DNA of 64,000 nucleotides from Eisenbergiella porci. Lineage in GTDB: Bacteria; Bacillota; Clostridia; Lachnospirales; Lachnospiraceae. The position numbers and the translations under genes are program-made. The notes below the pieces were generated by a model. The model was not told where the DNA came from. It worked only from the letters and a program-made list of their open reading frames with translations, and made no database searches. The DNA lies in the NCBI RefSeq assembly GCF_009696275.1, contig NZ_VUMI01000007.1, positions 1 through 64,000 of the forward strand. Direction: 5' to 3'. Below, in pieces: positions 16,650 through 26,319 of this stretch (position 1 is the first letter of the stretch; the number at the start of each line of letters is the position of its first letter).

Positions 16650-18205
16650 TTAGTTGCATACTACCTTACAAAGTTTCTTATAGAAGGATATCCCATATTT
16701 TATAAAAGTATGATATCCCTCAAGCCGCAGTTCAGCATCATACTGCTTTTCTTCTATCTGTCCCAGGGCTGATAAGGCCTTTTCTTCCAACTGAGCATAA
16801 GTATCTGATACTTTTATTTCCACAATAATCGCGATACCGTCATATGGCGCAGACAGCAGCAACAGATCGCTTCTGCCACGGCCGCTTTCCCGGTTTGACT
16901 TGACAGTATATCCTTCCATCATTTTCAGCAGTCCGCCTAAAAAACCATGATAATAGTCTTCACGGTAATCATAAAAACTGATTGTTTCCATCAGATTTTG
17001 GGAAATTTCCTTTTCCATCCGCAGCGTATCTTTTTGCTGAAGCGCCTTATAAAGTCTGGTGAACTCCTTCTGCCTGATTCGTGTATTAAACCAGTCCAGA
17101 ATTGTATTTTGATAAATATATCTTGCTTCAAGATTGGGGATGCCCAACGTTAAATAGGTTGTCACATCTTCCAGACGCTGTTCCACTTTCTTCAAATATC
17201 CCGTAAAAAACAGGAAATTCCACAAATTGTCTGCAGAATTATATATATCCTCATAAGTAACTTCCTCATGCACCGGCTTTTCAATAGTTCCTCCATCAAT
17301 CAGCGTTTCCATTTCCTGCTTAACTGTATTATCTGCATGTTCTATTAATTCCCGGATAATACTGTTTGATGAAGTATTCGCCCAATATGGTTTTGGTTCC
17401 GTATCCTTATCCTGGCACAATGAATCTACATACATAAGAATACTCCATGGATTATAAACCTCAGTCTTTCCGAACATATAGCCATCATACCAGGCTTTTA
17501 CCTCTTCCTGCCGTCCGGTAATATTATAGCTCTGCAGCATACTGTCTACTTCTTTTTGCGTAAAACCAAACTGCTCCGAATAGCCTATATCCAGAATCGA
17601 AACCATCTTTAAATTATTCAGGCCGGTAAAAATACTTTCCTTTGTAATCCTCAGACATCCCGTTACCACTGCAAACTCTAGGTTTGGATTTGTTTTCAGG
17701 GCAGACTCAAACAAGGATCTGATAAAGTCCGTCATCTACTTATAAAAACCGTTGAAATAGGCATTTTCCAAAGGAACATCATATTCATCCAGCAGAATAA
17801 TTGACTTTTTCCCGTATACCTCCATTAAGACACGCGACAAAAACGCGAGGGAATCAAGGTACATCAATTCATCCCCGTTTTCTCTCATAATGGAATAATA
17901 TCTGTCCCGATCACTTTCTTCCAGCCTGTCCACAACATACAAATGTCTACGAAATTCATTGGCGATCTGACGTTTCAACATCCCGTATCTTCTTCTTTCC
18001 CACTTTTGTCAAATACCTTTTCAAAGAAATATTTGAGCATACTAAGGCTAAGAGTTTTTCCGAATCTTCTTGGGCGCATAAATAAAGTAACTTCATTTCG
18101 ATTGTCTAATAGTTCCTTTATAAGACTCGTCTTATCAACATAAAAGCTGTCATAATCCCGCAGCTTCTTAAAGTCGTCTATACCTATTGGTAATGGTTTG
18201 TTCAT
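16650..18205 (-). pseudogene. AAA-ATPase-like protein with DUF1703 nuclease domain, broken
   Basis: The N terminus GIDDFKKLRDYDSFYVDKTS and the P-loop-like FMRPRRFGKTLSLSML are intact. After SGKEEDTG about 50 residues are missing and the frame changes, resuming in LKRQIANEF. An in-frame TAG at 17738-17736 then follows GKKSIILLDEYDVPLENAY and GFYK. The rest reads on to the PD-(D/E)XK-like end (GRSDLLLLSAPY, IIVEIKVSD). Such proteins are abundant, fast-changing and of unknown function in Clostridia and Bacteroidetes. Confidence 0.85.
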
Positions 18206-18345
18206 ATCTCTCCTCCCTTTCCTATATCATTATACCCGCTCTTAAACATTTCGGCAATGACAGGTCGCCGTTTACCTGAATCACTTTTTACGGTCAACGC
18301 AAAGCGCTGATCGTAAAAACAGATACTAAATAATAACAAATGTCC

Positions 18346-18791
18346 TCAACAGCGGCTGATTACGTATTCTCCGTAAGACGCCGCGCCGTCTCTGAGCCGG
18401 TTCAGCCCATCTTGCAGCAGGGTATGCGGGCAGGCGATGTTCATCTGAAGGAAACCGCGGCCATTGCCGCCGGATTGGTTTCCCGGGGAAACACACAGCC
18501 CTGTATTTTTAAGGATAAACCGGGCCATTTCCGCTGCGCCTCCCGCCATCTCCCTGCAGTCCAGCCACAAGAAATAACCGGCATCGGAAGGATACGCCTT
18601 TATCTGCGGAATTTCTTTTTTCATAAATCCTATGGCCGCCGCTGCCGCAAAAGTATTAGGGCTTGCGACAGTGTCCGTATTCAGGCCCCGGACCACCTTA
18701 TGACGGAGCCTTTCATCCGGTACTACAACAGCCGCCGTCTGCAGTCCGGACAGATTGAAGGCCTTTGCCGGCGAAATGCAGGTAATGCTGT
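18346..18791 (-). pseudogene. MalY/PatB-type aminotransferase remnant
   Basis: The fragment starts near the pyridoxal-phosphate lysine motif SPAKAFNLSGLQTAAVVVP and keeps the C-terminal substrate-binding part (AGYFLWLDCREMA, CVSPGNQSGGNGRGFLQMNIACP). The N-terminal half and about 40 residues between FMKKEIP and QIKAYPSDA are missing. Intact relatives are cystathionine beta-lyases. It is fused in frame to the tail of a DUF3737 gene. Confidence 0.75.
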
Positions 18792-19145
18792 TTTTCCAAC
18801 AGTTTTCATTACGGATGAGGATTTCGCCCTTTGCGTCCGGATCGTCCAGAATGATTTCACCGGCTGTCGGGACACGGATGCTGCCGGAAAGCGGATTTTT
18901 AATGCTCACCACAGGGGTGTCAGGATATCTGCCTGTACCTCTGATTTTTCAAAAGCAAGATCCGTGCCCTCCATTTCACAGTCGATTAATTTCAGATTCT
19001 TGCAATAGCACAGGGGCTGTGTGCCGATGATTCTGCAGTTAATCAGGGTCAGCCCGTCTGAGTACCAGGCGAGATATTCCCCTTTGATGGTGCTGTTCTT
19101 AACGGTCACTAAGGCCGCAGAGCAGTTTATAAAAAATATAGAAGA
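18792..19145 (-). pseudogene. DUF3737 beta-helix protein, C-terminal remnant
   Basis: The repeats KNSTIKGEYLAWYSDGLTLI and CKNLKLIDCEMEGTDLAFE are typical of the right-handed beta-helix DUF3737 family. The frame changes near 18912 and continues SIKNPLSGSIRVPTAGEIIL before running into the aminotransferase scrap. The N-terminal part is missing. The family often sits next to a MalY-type gene, so this appears to be a collapsed gene pair. Function unknown. Confidence 0.7.
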
Positions 19146-19194
19146 AATGCAGGCGGCCAGCCCCACAGACCGTGGTTCTGCCGCCTTATAGACA

Positions 19195-19633
19195 TCAATT
19201 TAATACCTGTTTTCCGTCCACAAGCACCAGCTGCATTCCCTCCGCTTCCACGCAGGGATCCAGATAAGATGCCCCCGTACCATTCTTCTCTTGTATTAAA
19301 GCATTCCGGCACATACATAATTCCTGCGGAAGGCGCCGGGCTCATGCCGCAGTTTCCGGCAGGCACGGAGGTAATTCCCTGCTTCAGCTCCTGACGCCCA
19401 AAATCAGGATCCGTAAGCGCCGCCAGGTCACAATGCCTGTGCACATCCACGAATCCCGGCGTCACTGCAAGTCCCTGCGCCAGAATAAGCCGCCCGTTTT
19501 TTCCTGTAAAACGATCCTCGCTGTGGTGAAGCACCGCTTCTATTGTGTTTCCATTGATTACAATATCCCCGCAGAACGGCTCTTTCCCCGTTCCATCGTA
19601 TACCATACCGCCGCTGATATAGGTTCTTTCCAT
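19195..19633 (-). pseudogene. N-acyl-D-amino-acid deacylase with internal deletion
   Basis: ATG 19633 follows AGGAGCAAT. The first about 105 residues match D-aminoacylase/amidohydrolase enzymes, including the metal site GFVDVHRHCDLAAL and GITSVPAGNCGMSPAP. The match then jumps to the extreme C terminus in another frame (SYLDPCVEAEGMQLVLVDGK, then QVLN and stop). Some 350 residues of the TIM barrel are lost. Confidence 0.8.
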
Positions 19634-19881
19634 TATTGCTCCTGTCCGCGCAGTAAAGCGCATATTTCATCCCCGGGAAAGGCTGCTAATCCGTTGTGGA
19701 TATTCTCGTTAATACAGTTTCCCATAAACGGAGGCTGTTTCAATGGAATGAATCCAACTGGCACCAGGGACCATTACAAGATAATACATCTCCACCGGAT
19801 TCCGGCAAAGATATTCCATTGAATCCCCATAATTTCCGTCCTATAATCAGGATACAATACTTATTTGGGGAGGTTTCACCT

Positions 19882-22071
19882 ATGGAACTGCAATACAATA
19901 ATTATCAGCTTGCCTGCTCAAACGGCGGGATCGAAGTGCGAAAAGGAGGCAAACTGCTGTACTTTAACAGACGTCCTTTATTTGTTACCGTCAAGACAAT
20001 GTTTGCCGTAAGTGAATTCTATGACGCGCCATATGAAAAAACAGAATTTACCGACGGACGGCTGACTGCCCGGGGGACACTCCGTGTTCCATCCGGTTCT
20101 GCTTTCACCTTTACGGATATCTATGAAACAGATGCCGCCGGCTTTAAAGTGAGCCGCTGTGTCAGGGTCCTTGAGGCCGGGGATGACCTGGGCTTTTCCA
20201 GCAAATTCTCCCTCGTTCTGGCTGAATCTGATAATCCCCGGGATTATCAATGCTTTGCACCGGGGTTCTGGTACCGGCAGAACGAATTTGCTCCCTCAGA
20301 AATGATGGGAAAGGATTTGGACTGCGAATATTTCTGGATGCTGGAAACGAGATGCGCCCTTCCTTTGTTTTCCATGCACCATACCGGTTCAGGGGAAATG
20401 GTATCCCTGTCACGTCATGCTGCTGATGTGGGCATGCGTTCCCTGGACATTGAGCAGTCAGAGAACAATGTGGATCCCAGGTTTTCAATAGGATCCTTAG
20501 GTATGAGCAGGCCTGACAGCCGTACCCTCAATTATATGTACTATGGTTTTGCCGTGCGCAAGGATAATCCCACGCCCATCGATGGTCTGTCCATTGACTA
20601 CGTATATCCGGGCTGTGACGGACAGACTCCCCTGAAAAAAAATTATGGCGGACTGGATTATCATAATAAGGCCATGAGCTTCCGCAGAATTAACCATCCT
20701 GTGGAGCCGGGTTTTGAACAGAATTATTCTGTTTCCATTAATTTCGGTCGGCATGAAAGCTTCCAGGAAATGATGCGGGATATCTGGAGAATTACTTACA
20801 GCCGTTTAAGGGACGGGCTTTTCTGTGTGGATAATGAACGGCATTTCCGCAACTGCATGAATATTTTTATCAAGTATACCCGTAAATATGGGGATTCTTA
20901 CGGCCTTCCTTTTGCCTGCCAGCTGCCTGATATGGATATTTCCTCAGTATCCTTCCAGTTTGGCTTCGTGGGACAGCAGCCGGGGATCGGCAATCTGCTT
21001 CTGCGGTATGGAGATCGCGAAAATATGCCTGAAGCCAGGGAAAAAGGAATCGGCATCCTTGAATTCTGGGTGAAAAATTCCATGACGCAGTCCGGGCTGC
21101 CGCAGATGTGTTACAATCCCAGCCTCCAGGGCTTCGAGCCTTATCCTCACTATGTCCGTATGCTCGCTGACGGTATGGAAGCCATTCTGGACGCTTATGT
21201 TTACCTGCATAAACGGAAAGAAGAAAAACAGAACTGGCTGGAATTCTGTATAAAAACCGGCGACTGGCTTGTGCGCGTCCAGAATGAGGACGGCAGCTTT
21301 TACCGTGCATACAACACGGACGGTTCCATACGTATGGATTCCAAATCAAATACTCCCAGCGTCATCCGTTTTCTTGTACAGCTGTATCTGGTGACCGGAA
21401 ATGAAACGTATAAATGCGCTGCGCTGAAGGCCGGAGACTGGTCCTTTACAAATGCCTATCTGAATATGGAATATCGCGGCGGGACCTGTGACAATACGGA
21501 TATCCAGGACAAGGAAGCAGGCATTTATGCACTGTTTGGTTTCCTGGCCCTCTACGATCTGACGCAGGATCCTCATTGGCTGGAAGGCGCAACCGGCGCA
21601 GCGGATTATACCGAAACCTGGACCTATACCTGGTCCTTCCCGGTACATACGCCCTGGCCGAAACATCCCTTTAACCAGTATTCCATCAGCGGCCAGAGCA
21701 TTATCACAATAGGCGGCGGCGCTGATGTATATATGGCGGCCTGTTCCTATACTTATTACAGGCTGTATCTTCTCACCGGAGATGCCCATTACCTGGATTT
21801 TGCACAGTTTATCCATAAAAATACCCGGCAGTCTAATGACATAGACGGCACTTCCGGGTATATTATGCCCGGCCTTGGCCATGAAAGCGGCAATTTTTCC
21901 AGCCAGAAGCTGGGAAGCCAATATCACTGGCTGCCTTGGTGTACCTTTGTGGAGGCTGAGCCTTCAGAAAAGCTCTTTGAAACCTTTGGTGTATATGAGA
22001 TCGAAGACGCCCAGAAGCTTAGCAGGGAGGAACTGGAGAAACGAAACAGGATATATGACAGCTACTTTTGA
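19882..22071 (+). CDS. Uncharacterised 730-residue protein, probable alpha/alpha-toroid enzyme
   Basis: The start at 19882 follows TTGGGGAGG; the upstream extension to 19696 has no support. The first about 290 residues are beta-rich. From about residue 300 the protein is helical with motifs typical of (alpha/alpha)6 barrels such as GDWLVRVQNEDGSFYRAYN and TPSVIRFLVQLYLVTGNETY, and many aromatic residues (TETWTYTWSFPVHTPWP). No signal peptide is visible. It is monocistronic, with a strong terminator. A carbohydrate-active role (lyase, epimerase or hydrolase) is inferred from fold-like patterns only; I do not recognise the family. Confidence 0.6.
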   Translation: MELQYNNYQLACSNGGIEVRKGGKLLYFNRRPLFVTVKTMFAVSEFYDAPYEKTEFTDGRLTARGTLRVPSGSAFTFTDIYETDAAGFKVSRCVRVLEAGDDLGFSSKFSLVLAESDNPRDYQCFAPGFWYRQNEFAPSEMMGKDLDCEYFWMLETRCALPLFSMHHTGSGEMVSLSRHAADVGMRSLDIEQSENNVDPRFSIGSLGMSRPDSRTLNYMYYGFAVRKDNPTPIDGLSIDYVYPGCDGQTPLKKNYGGLDYHNKAMSFRRINHPVEPGFEQNYSVSINFGRHESFQEMMRDIWRITYSRLRDGLFCVDNERHFRNCMNIFIKYTRKYGDSYGLPFACQLPDMDISSVSFQFGFVGQQPGIGNLLLRYGDRENMPEAREKGIGILEFWVKNSMTQSGLPQMCYNPSLQGFEPYPHYVRMLADGMEAILDAYVYLHKRKEEKQNWLEFCIKTGDWLVRVQNEDGSFYRAYNTDGSIRMDSKSNTPSVIRFLVQLYLVTGNETYKCAALKAGDWSFTNAYLNMEYRGGTCDNTDIQDKEAGIYALFGFLALYDLTQDPHWLEGATGAADYTETWTYTWSFPVHTPWPKHPFNQYSISGQSIITIGGGADVYMAACSYTYYRLYLLTGDAHYLDFAQFIHKNTRQSNDIDGTSGYIMPGLGHESGNFSSQKLGSQYHWLPWCTFVEAEPSEKLFETFGVYEIEDAQKLSREELEKRNRIYDSYF

Positions 22072-22106
22072 TTTTTACCGACAAGGAATATATACTTGAT
22101 GATACG

Positions 22107-22138
22107 CAAAAAACGCAGGTTCTTTCCTGCGTTTTTTG
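22107..22138. terminator. Bidirectional intrinsic terminator
   Basis: CAAAAAACGCAGG and CCTGCGTTTTTTG form a perfect 13-base stem around a six-base loop. The A and T runs at either end allow termination in both directions, between two convergent genes. Confidence 0.85.
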
Positions 22139-22165
22139 CTGCCTTTAAAAATGCACTTATTATTT

Positions 22166-22816
22166 CTACTTCTCTCCTGCCGGCAGCAGACTGACGGTCT
22201 GCGCAATCTCCTCTGCCTGTTCCCGTTCTATTTTACCCGGCATAAAAGCAATGCCGATATATACCTTTAATTCTGTATCATACGACAAGATACCAACCGT
22301 ATTCAGCTGCGGTACTTCTGCATTTGCCCCGGGATGGTTATCCAGTTCCTCCGGATCCAGATACCAAATCGCTACCCCTGTTTCTCCCGTATCCGTAGTA
22401 TTAACCGCGGTATAGGGATCCCAGAAGAAAAGAGACGACAGCCTTAAGGAAGGATAAACGGTCTGATAATACTGCTCTTTTGGAATTTCACCCATGTAAG
22501 GTTCAAATTTATTAAATCCTATATACCCAATCAGCGCATCCTCTTCATAAATATAAAGCGGCGTATAAAAGTCGCCGGGAATGACTGCCCCGACATCCGG
22601 TCTCTCACTTTTTAAAGTCCAGGTTCCGGGAAAACTTACACTCACCTGAAATTCATCCGTATTATTAATCTCATCCACATATTGCAAGCCGGCCGGATTT
22701 TCTTCTTCATATGCGGGAAATGTAATAAACTCCGGGCCTGCCCCTGCCTTCTCTTTTGTACAGGCTGTCATGATACAAAACATAAGCAGGAAAATTATTG
22801 ATAAAATCTTCTTCAT
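22166..22816 (-). CDS. Hypothetical lipoprotein
   Basis: A 216-residue protein with a lipoprotein signal (hydrophobic core then IMTAC at about residues 15-19) and a mature domain of mixed strands (DEFQVSVSFPGTWTLKSERP onward) without a recognised family. The start follows GTGGGAGG. The pattern of a short anchored beta-rich domain is common in Firmicute surface lipoproteins. It lies last on its strand after the epimerase scrap. Confidence 0.7.
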   Translation of the reverse strand: MKKILSIIFLLMFCIMTACTKEKAGAGPEFITFPAYEEENPAGLQYVDEINNTDEFQVSVSFPGTWTLKSERPDVGAVIPGDFYTPLYIYEEDALIGYIGFNKFEPYMGEIPKEQYYQTVYPSLRLSSLFFWDPYTAVNTTDTGETGVAIWYLDPEELDNHPGANAEVPQLNTVGILSYDTELKVYIGIAFMPGKIEREQAEEIAQTVSLLPAGEK

Positions 22817-22838
22817 CGCTTGCCTCCCACTGCTATAT

Positions 22839-23060
22839 TTATATAGCTGACGGGCATAAAATCTGTTTTAAATACTCCACGCTCTTTTCCGCAACCGCCT
22901 CATAGTCATATTGATACACATCAAGCGATGCCGTTCCGTCAAATCCCACAGAAATAAGCTTCTGCAGATACGCCGTCAAATCCATATCCCCTTCATACGG
23001 AACCAGATGGTCCTCATAGGATGCAGCCGGTATCATTTGTGTCCTTCCCAATAAGTACAT
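22839..23060 (-). pseudogene. Sugar phosphate isomerase/epimerase, C-terminal fragment
   Basis: Seventy-three residues match the last third of xylose isomerase-like TIM barrels: YEDHLVPYEGDMDLTAYLQK, then GFDGTASLDVYQYDYEA. A full enzyme would have about 270 residues. AAGGAGG lies upstream of ATG 23060, so a peptide may be made, but the barrel and metal ligands are absent. The junction lies close to the ABC-F stop at 23080. Confidence 0.65.
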
Positions 23061-23079
23061 TTTCTTTCCCCCTCCTTTT

Positions 23080-25077
23080 TCAATAGCTGCCGCTCTCTTC
23101 CCACTCCATCATCAGCGTCTCCAGCTGTTCATCCGCCGCCGCGCACAGCGCCTCCAACTCCATCAGTTTTTCATAGTCTGACTGTATGGAAGGCTCCTTC
23201 AGCTGCGCCTGGTATGCCGCAAGTTCCTCTTCCTTCTGCGCAATGAGCATTTCCAGACGCTCCAGGCGGCGTTTTCTCTTCGCTTCTTCTTTTCCCGGAT
23301 TATACCCCTTCCGGTCGGCGGCGTTTTTAAGCGGCTCCGGGGCAGCTGTTGCCGGGGCGTCCCCTGCTTTCTCCGGGCTGCTGTTCTTTGCCGATACACC
23401 AATATTTTTTCCAACAGGCTGAAGTTTTCCCGGCTTTCCATCCGCCTGCTTATCCTGCCGTTCTTTTTCGTCCGCCTGCATCTTTTCCCAATACTGCTCA
23501 TATCCATAAGGATAGAAATTTACGGTCCCGTTCTCAAATACCAGCAGGGAATCCGCGATTTCCTTTACGAAATATCTGTCGTGGGATACAAAAAGCACGC
23601 TGCCGGGATACGCCTTCAGCATAGCTTCAAGCGACTCCTTTCCCACAATGTCCATGTGGTTGGTGGGTTCGTCGAGAATCAAATAATTGGGCAGCCTCCT
23701 GAAAATTTTTGCCAGTGCAAGCCGCACCTTTTCCCCGCCTGACAGCATATCTATTTTCTTAAACACTTCCTCCTGCCCGAAGAGGAATGCCCCCAGCCAG
23801 GAGCGGACCTCCAGCCGCTTCAGATCCGGGAACTCCTCCCAGAAATCCTCCAGCACGGTTTTATCACTGGTGTACTGAGCCATCTGCTGCTCAAAATACC
23901 CGATATCCACCCGGTCGCCGAAGGCGAAGCTGCCGCCAAGCGGTTCCAGCTGGCCTGTAAGCGTGCGCAGCAGCGTGGATTTCCCGGAGCCGTTATCTCC
24001 GATAATCCCGATTTTCTGTCCTTTTTTCTGTTCAAAGATCACTTCCGCCAGAGGTCTGTCATAGCCAATCCGAAGCTGCGCAGCACGCAGTACGACCGTG
24101 ACGCTCTCCCTCGCCGGCTGGAAATCCGCATGGAAGCTTTTCAGATCATATCTGGCAGGCGCGTCGATTTTTACCATATGCTCAATCTGCTTGAGCTTGG
24201 AACGGGTCATCGCCACTTTTGTGGGTTTGTTTTTAAACCGCTCCACCAGCGTCTGCAGCCGTTCGATTTCCTTCTGCTGCAGCTCGTAATCCTTTTGCTG
24301 CTTTTCCCAGTTCAGCCTTTTTCGTTCCACAAAGGCGGAATAATTGCCGGGATATCTCACCGCTGTTTTATATTCGATTTCGTATACCACATCCACCACC
24401 CGGTCCAGAAACATCCTGTCATGGGATGCGATGACCACCGCCCGGTCATAATCCTTCAGATACTCTTCCAGCCAGCTGATGGTCGCCATATCCAGGTGGT
24501 TGGTCGGCTCGTCCAGAAGCAGGATGTCCGGCTTGCTTAACAGCATCCTGGCGAAAGCGATTTTGGTCTGCTGGCCTCCTGAAAATTCAGACAGCTTTTT
24601 CTGCTTGTCCTCCGGTGAAAAACCAAGCTTCTTTATCACTATTTCATATTCCTTTTCGAAGCTGTAGCCGCCCAAGTAAGCAAACCGCTCCTCCAGCCTG
24701 ACATATCGGGAAACAGCAGCCTCCTCGTTCTCCTTTTCCATAAGAACCACCAGGCGCTCCATCTCCGCCTTCATCGCAAGCAGCTCTGAAAAAGCCTTCC
24801 GCACCTCCTGTTCCATGGTCAGGCTGTCGTCCTCAAACGCATTCTGCTTTAAATAGCCAATCACAGGCTTTCCCGCCCTGGCAATGTAAATATCCTCGTC
24901 ACTGTCCCTCTTGGACAGCTCCACTTCCCCTGCGATAAGCTTCAGCAACGTGGTTTTTCCGCACCCGTTCCGGCCCACCACCGCAATCTTTTCCTTATTT
25001 CTTATTTCAAAATTAATATGCTCAAGCACCGTTTCCGCTGCAAATCTTACCGCTCCGTTGCAAATCTGATATAACAT
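23080..25077 (-). CDS. ABC-F family ribosome-associated ATPase
   Basis: The 665-residue soluble protein has two ABC domains: Walker A GRNGCGKT near residues 35-42 with signature FSGGQQTK, and Walker A GDNGSGKST near 360 with signature LSGGEKVRL. A charged interdomain linker (RLNWEKQQKDYELQQKEIER) and a C-terminal coiled coil after about 590 are also present. Two domains and no membrane part define ABC-F proteins, which act on the ribosome E site as translation factors or antibiotic-resistance proteins. The ATG at 25077 follows AGAGAGGATAACC; the longer upstream frame is leader RNA. The leader carries a terminator hairpin and a tiny peptide frame, suggesting induction by ribosome-targeting drugs. 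Confidence 0.9.
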   Translation of the reverse strand: MLYQICNGAVRFAAETVLEHINFEIRNKEKIAVVGRNGCGKTTLLKLIAGEVELSKRDSDEDIYIARAGKPVIGYLKQNAFEDDSLTMEQEVRKAFSELLAMKAEMERLVVLMEKENEEAAVSRYVRLEERFAYLGGYSFEKEYEIVIKKLGFSPEDKQKKLSEFSGGQQTKIAFARMLLSKPDILLLDEPTNHLDMATISWLEEYLKDYDRAVVIASHDRMFLDRVVDVVYEIEYKTAVRYPGNYSAFVERKRLNWEKQQKDYELQQKEIERLQTLVERFKNKPTKVAMTRSKLKQIEHMVKIDAPARYDLKSFHADFQPARESVTVVLRAAQLRIGYDRPLAEVIFEQKKGQKIGIIGDNGSGKSTLLRTLTGQLEPLGGSFAFGDRVDIGYFEQQMAQYTSDKTVLEDFWEEFPDLKRLEVRSWLGAFLFGQEEVFKKIDMLSGGEKVRLALAKIFRRLPNYLILDEPTNHMDIVGKESLEAMLKAYPGSVLFVSHDRYFVKEIADSLLVFENGTVNFYPYGYEQYWEKMQADEKERQDKQADGKPGKLQPVGKNIGVSAKNSSPEKAGDAPATAAPEPLKNAADRKGYNPGKEEAKRKRRLERLEMLIAQKEEELAAYQAQLKEPSIQSDYEKLMELEALCAAADEQLETLMMEWEESGSY

Positions 25078-25111
25078 GATGGTTATCCTCTCTTTTTTCC
25101 GAAAATGAAAC

Positions 25112-25143
25112 AAAAATGGCACTGTCTGCTTCCAAACAGTGCC
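25112..25143 (-). terminator. Attenuator hairpin in the ABC-F leader
   Basis: On the minus strand GGCACTGT and ACAGTGCC form an eight-base perfect stem around a ten-base loop, followed by ATTTTTG. It lies 35 bases upstream of the ABC-F start and about 320 bases after the promoter. A second frame starting MAVRILFLLYLRTGSRIAHG (ATG 25285, behind GGAAGGAT) is translated across it, so ribosome position could control its folding. Confidence 0.65.
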
Positions 25144-25391
25144 AGCGCCAAAACAATAAACACAATAAAATGCGGCCGTTATTCCAGCTTCCGAAGCCCG
25201 CTGCGTCCTCCGCATACCGCTTTCTTCCATGTGCTATCCTGCTGCCTGTTCGTAAATACAACAAAAATAAAATCCGTACCGCCATGCGGCATCCTTCCGC
25301 ATCCGACGAATTTCCTCAACAAAAAGCCGCCTGGCTGTATCAGTGAAATAAACCGTCAGGCGATTCCTTGTCTGTCTTCAGTTGTAGTCTA

Positions 25392-25409
25392 CTACCAGCA
25401 GCGCTTCAT
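25392..25409 (-). CDS. Five-residue leader peptide MKRCW upstream of ABC-F
   Basis: ATG 25409-25407 follows GGAGGAG by four bases and reads Met-Lys-Arg-Cys-Trp then TAG. The frame lies about 55 bases into the predicted transcript. Very short, strongly initiated leader peptides that stall drug-bound ribosomes precede many ABC-F and Erm genes. The small size makes the coding assignment an inference from the ribosome binding site and context. Confidence 0.45.
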   Translation of the reverse strand: MKRCW

Positions 25410-25470
25410 TGGTCTCCTCCGGACAATCATCTTTTTTATCAGCGTTAAACTTCTCGCCGTATTTATTTTT

Positions 25471-25499
25471 ACTATAGCAGGTACAGCGAGAAGCGTCAA
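25471..25499 (-). promoter_or_regulatory. Promoter of the ABC-F leader transcript
   Basis: TTGACG (25499-25494) and TATAGT (25476-25471) are separated by exactly 17 bases on the minus strand. It yields a leader of about 385 bases before the ABC-F start, which accounts for the otherwise gene-free stretch 25078-25609. Confidence 0.75.
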
Positions 25500-25609
25500 T
25501 GTAAAAATTTTTAAATATCACCTATAAAAATTTCTGATAACTGACTATAAAATTTTCTAAATATAAGCTACCCTGCGAAATCAGTCCGGAACCGTTTTCC
25601 CGACATTTT

Positions 25610-26284
25610 TTACTGTCCGCCCTCCATGATATCCCCGGCCGCCATGGAAAATACATTTCTGAAATATTCTTCCTCCCCCATATCAGAACTATAATACTCA
25701 TCCACGTAATCCAAAACGATATTGGCTGCCTCTTCGTCAACCACCCCAGCCGCATCACTTCCCGAAACATACCAGGTCATATAATAATCCCCATATTCCT
25801 GAAATACCAGCAGAAAATGGTTCTCATCAGTAAAAAGCTTATCATAAAGTGAATTGGCAAACGTATCCATCTGTTTATCCGAAGGCTCCGTACTGCCGTA
25901 GACGTTGTCCGTCAGATAAAGATACGGTTTTACGCTTGTCTTTTTAAAGAATGTCTCCATACCGGCATTCAGGGTCGCCGACTGCTTTATCCACCCCAGC
26001 CTGTCCGTAAAATATTCCCCTACAACAGGCTCAATTGCCCCGGAGGACTGCCCGCTGTAATTCGTTTTCGGCTGGCTGGAAGAATTGGTCTGCTCTTTCC
26101 CGCTTTGCTGTACCGTCTGCGGGGCGACGTATCCGTAAAAACTGTCATTCCGTCTGCCCAATGAGAAAATTGATGAGAAAAACGAAACGGCGCCAATTAT
26201 CACAAAAATAAAAGCTACCACCAGCGCAAGGCACAAGCCGAGACAGCTGCCTGAACGGTACCTGAGAATCATTCTCCGGTTCAT
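25610..26284 (-). CDS. Membrane protein with TPM-like domain
   Basis: A 224-residue protein with one membrane segment at about residues 15-37, a Ser/Gln-rich linker (about 55-85) and a C-terminal domain with FFKKTSVKPYLYLTDN, a variable loop and HFLLVFQEYGDYYMTWYVSG. The latter resembles TPM (YgcG-like) domains. Family role is unclear; envelope maintenance has been proposed. It follows the DUF255 gene by 35 bases on the same strand and is probably co-transcribed. Confidence 0.7.
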   Translation of the reverse strand: MNRRMILRYRSGSCLGLCLALVVAFIFVIIGAVSFFSSIFSLGRRNDSFYGYVAPQTVQQSGKEQTNSSSQPKTNYSGQSSGAIEPVVGEYFTDRLGWIKQSATLNAGMETFFKKTSVKPYLYLTDNVYGSTEPSDKQMDTFANSLYDKLFTDENHFLLVFQEYGDYYMTWYVSGSDAAGVVDEEAANIVLDYVDEYYSSDMGEEEYFRNVFSMAAGDIMEGGQ

Positions 26285-26319
26285 TTCCGGTTCTTCCTAA
26301 GCTTGCCCTTTCTTTTTTA

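Noticed and set aside
18285-18319. Palindrome TTTTTACGGTCA...TGATCGTAAAAA as a terminator
   Set aside because: The T run is at the 5' side and the A run at the 3' side on both strands, opposite to an intrinsic terminator; no other role was evident.
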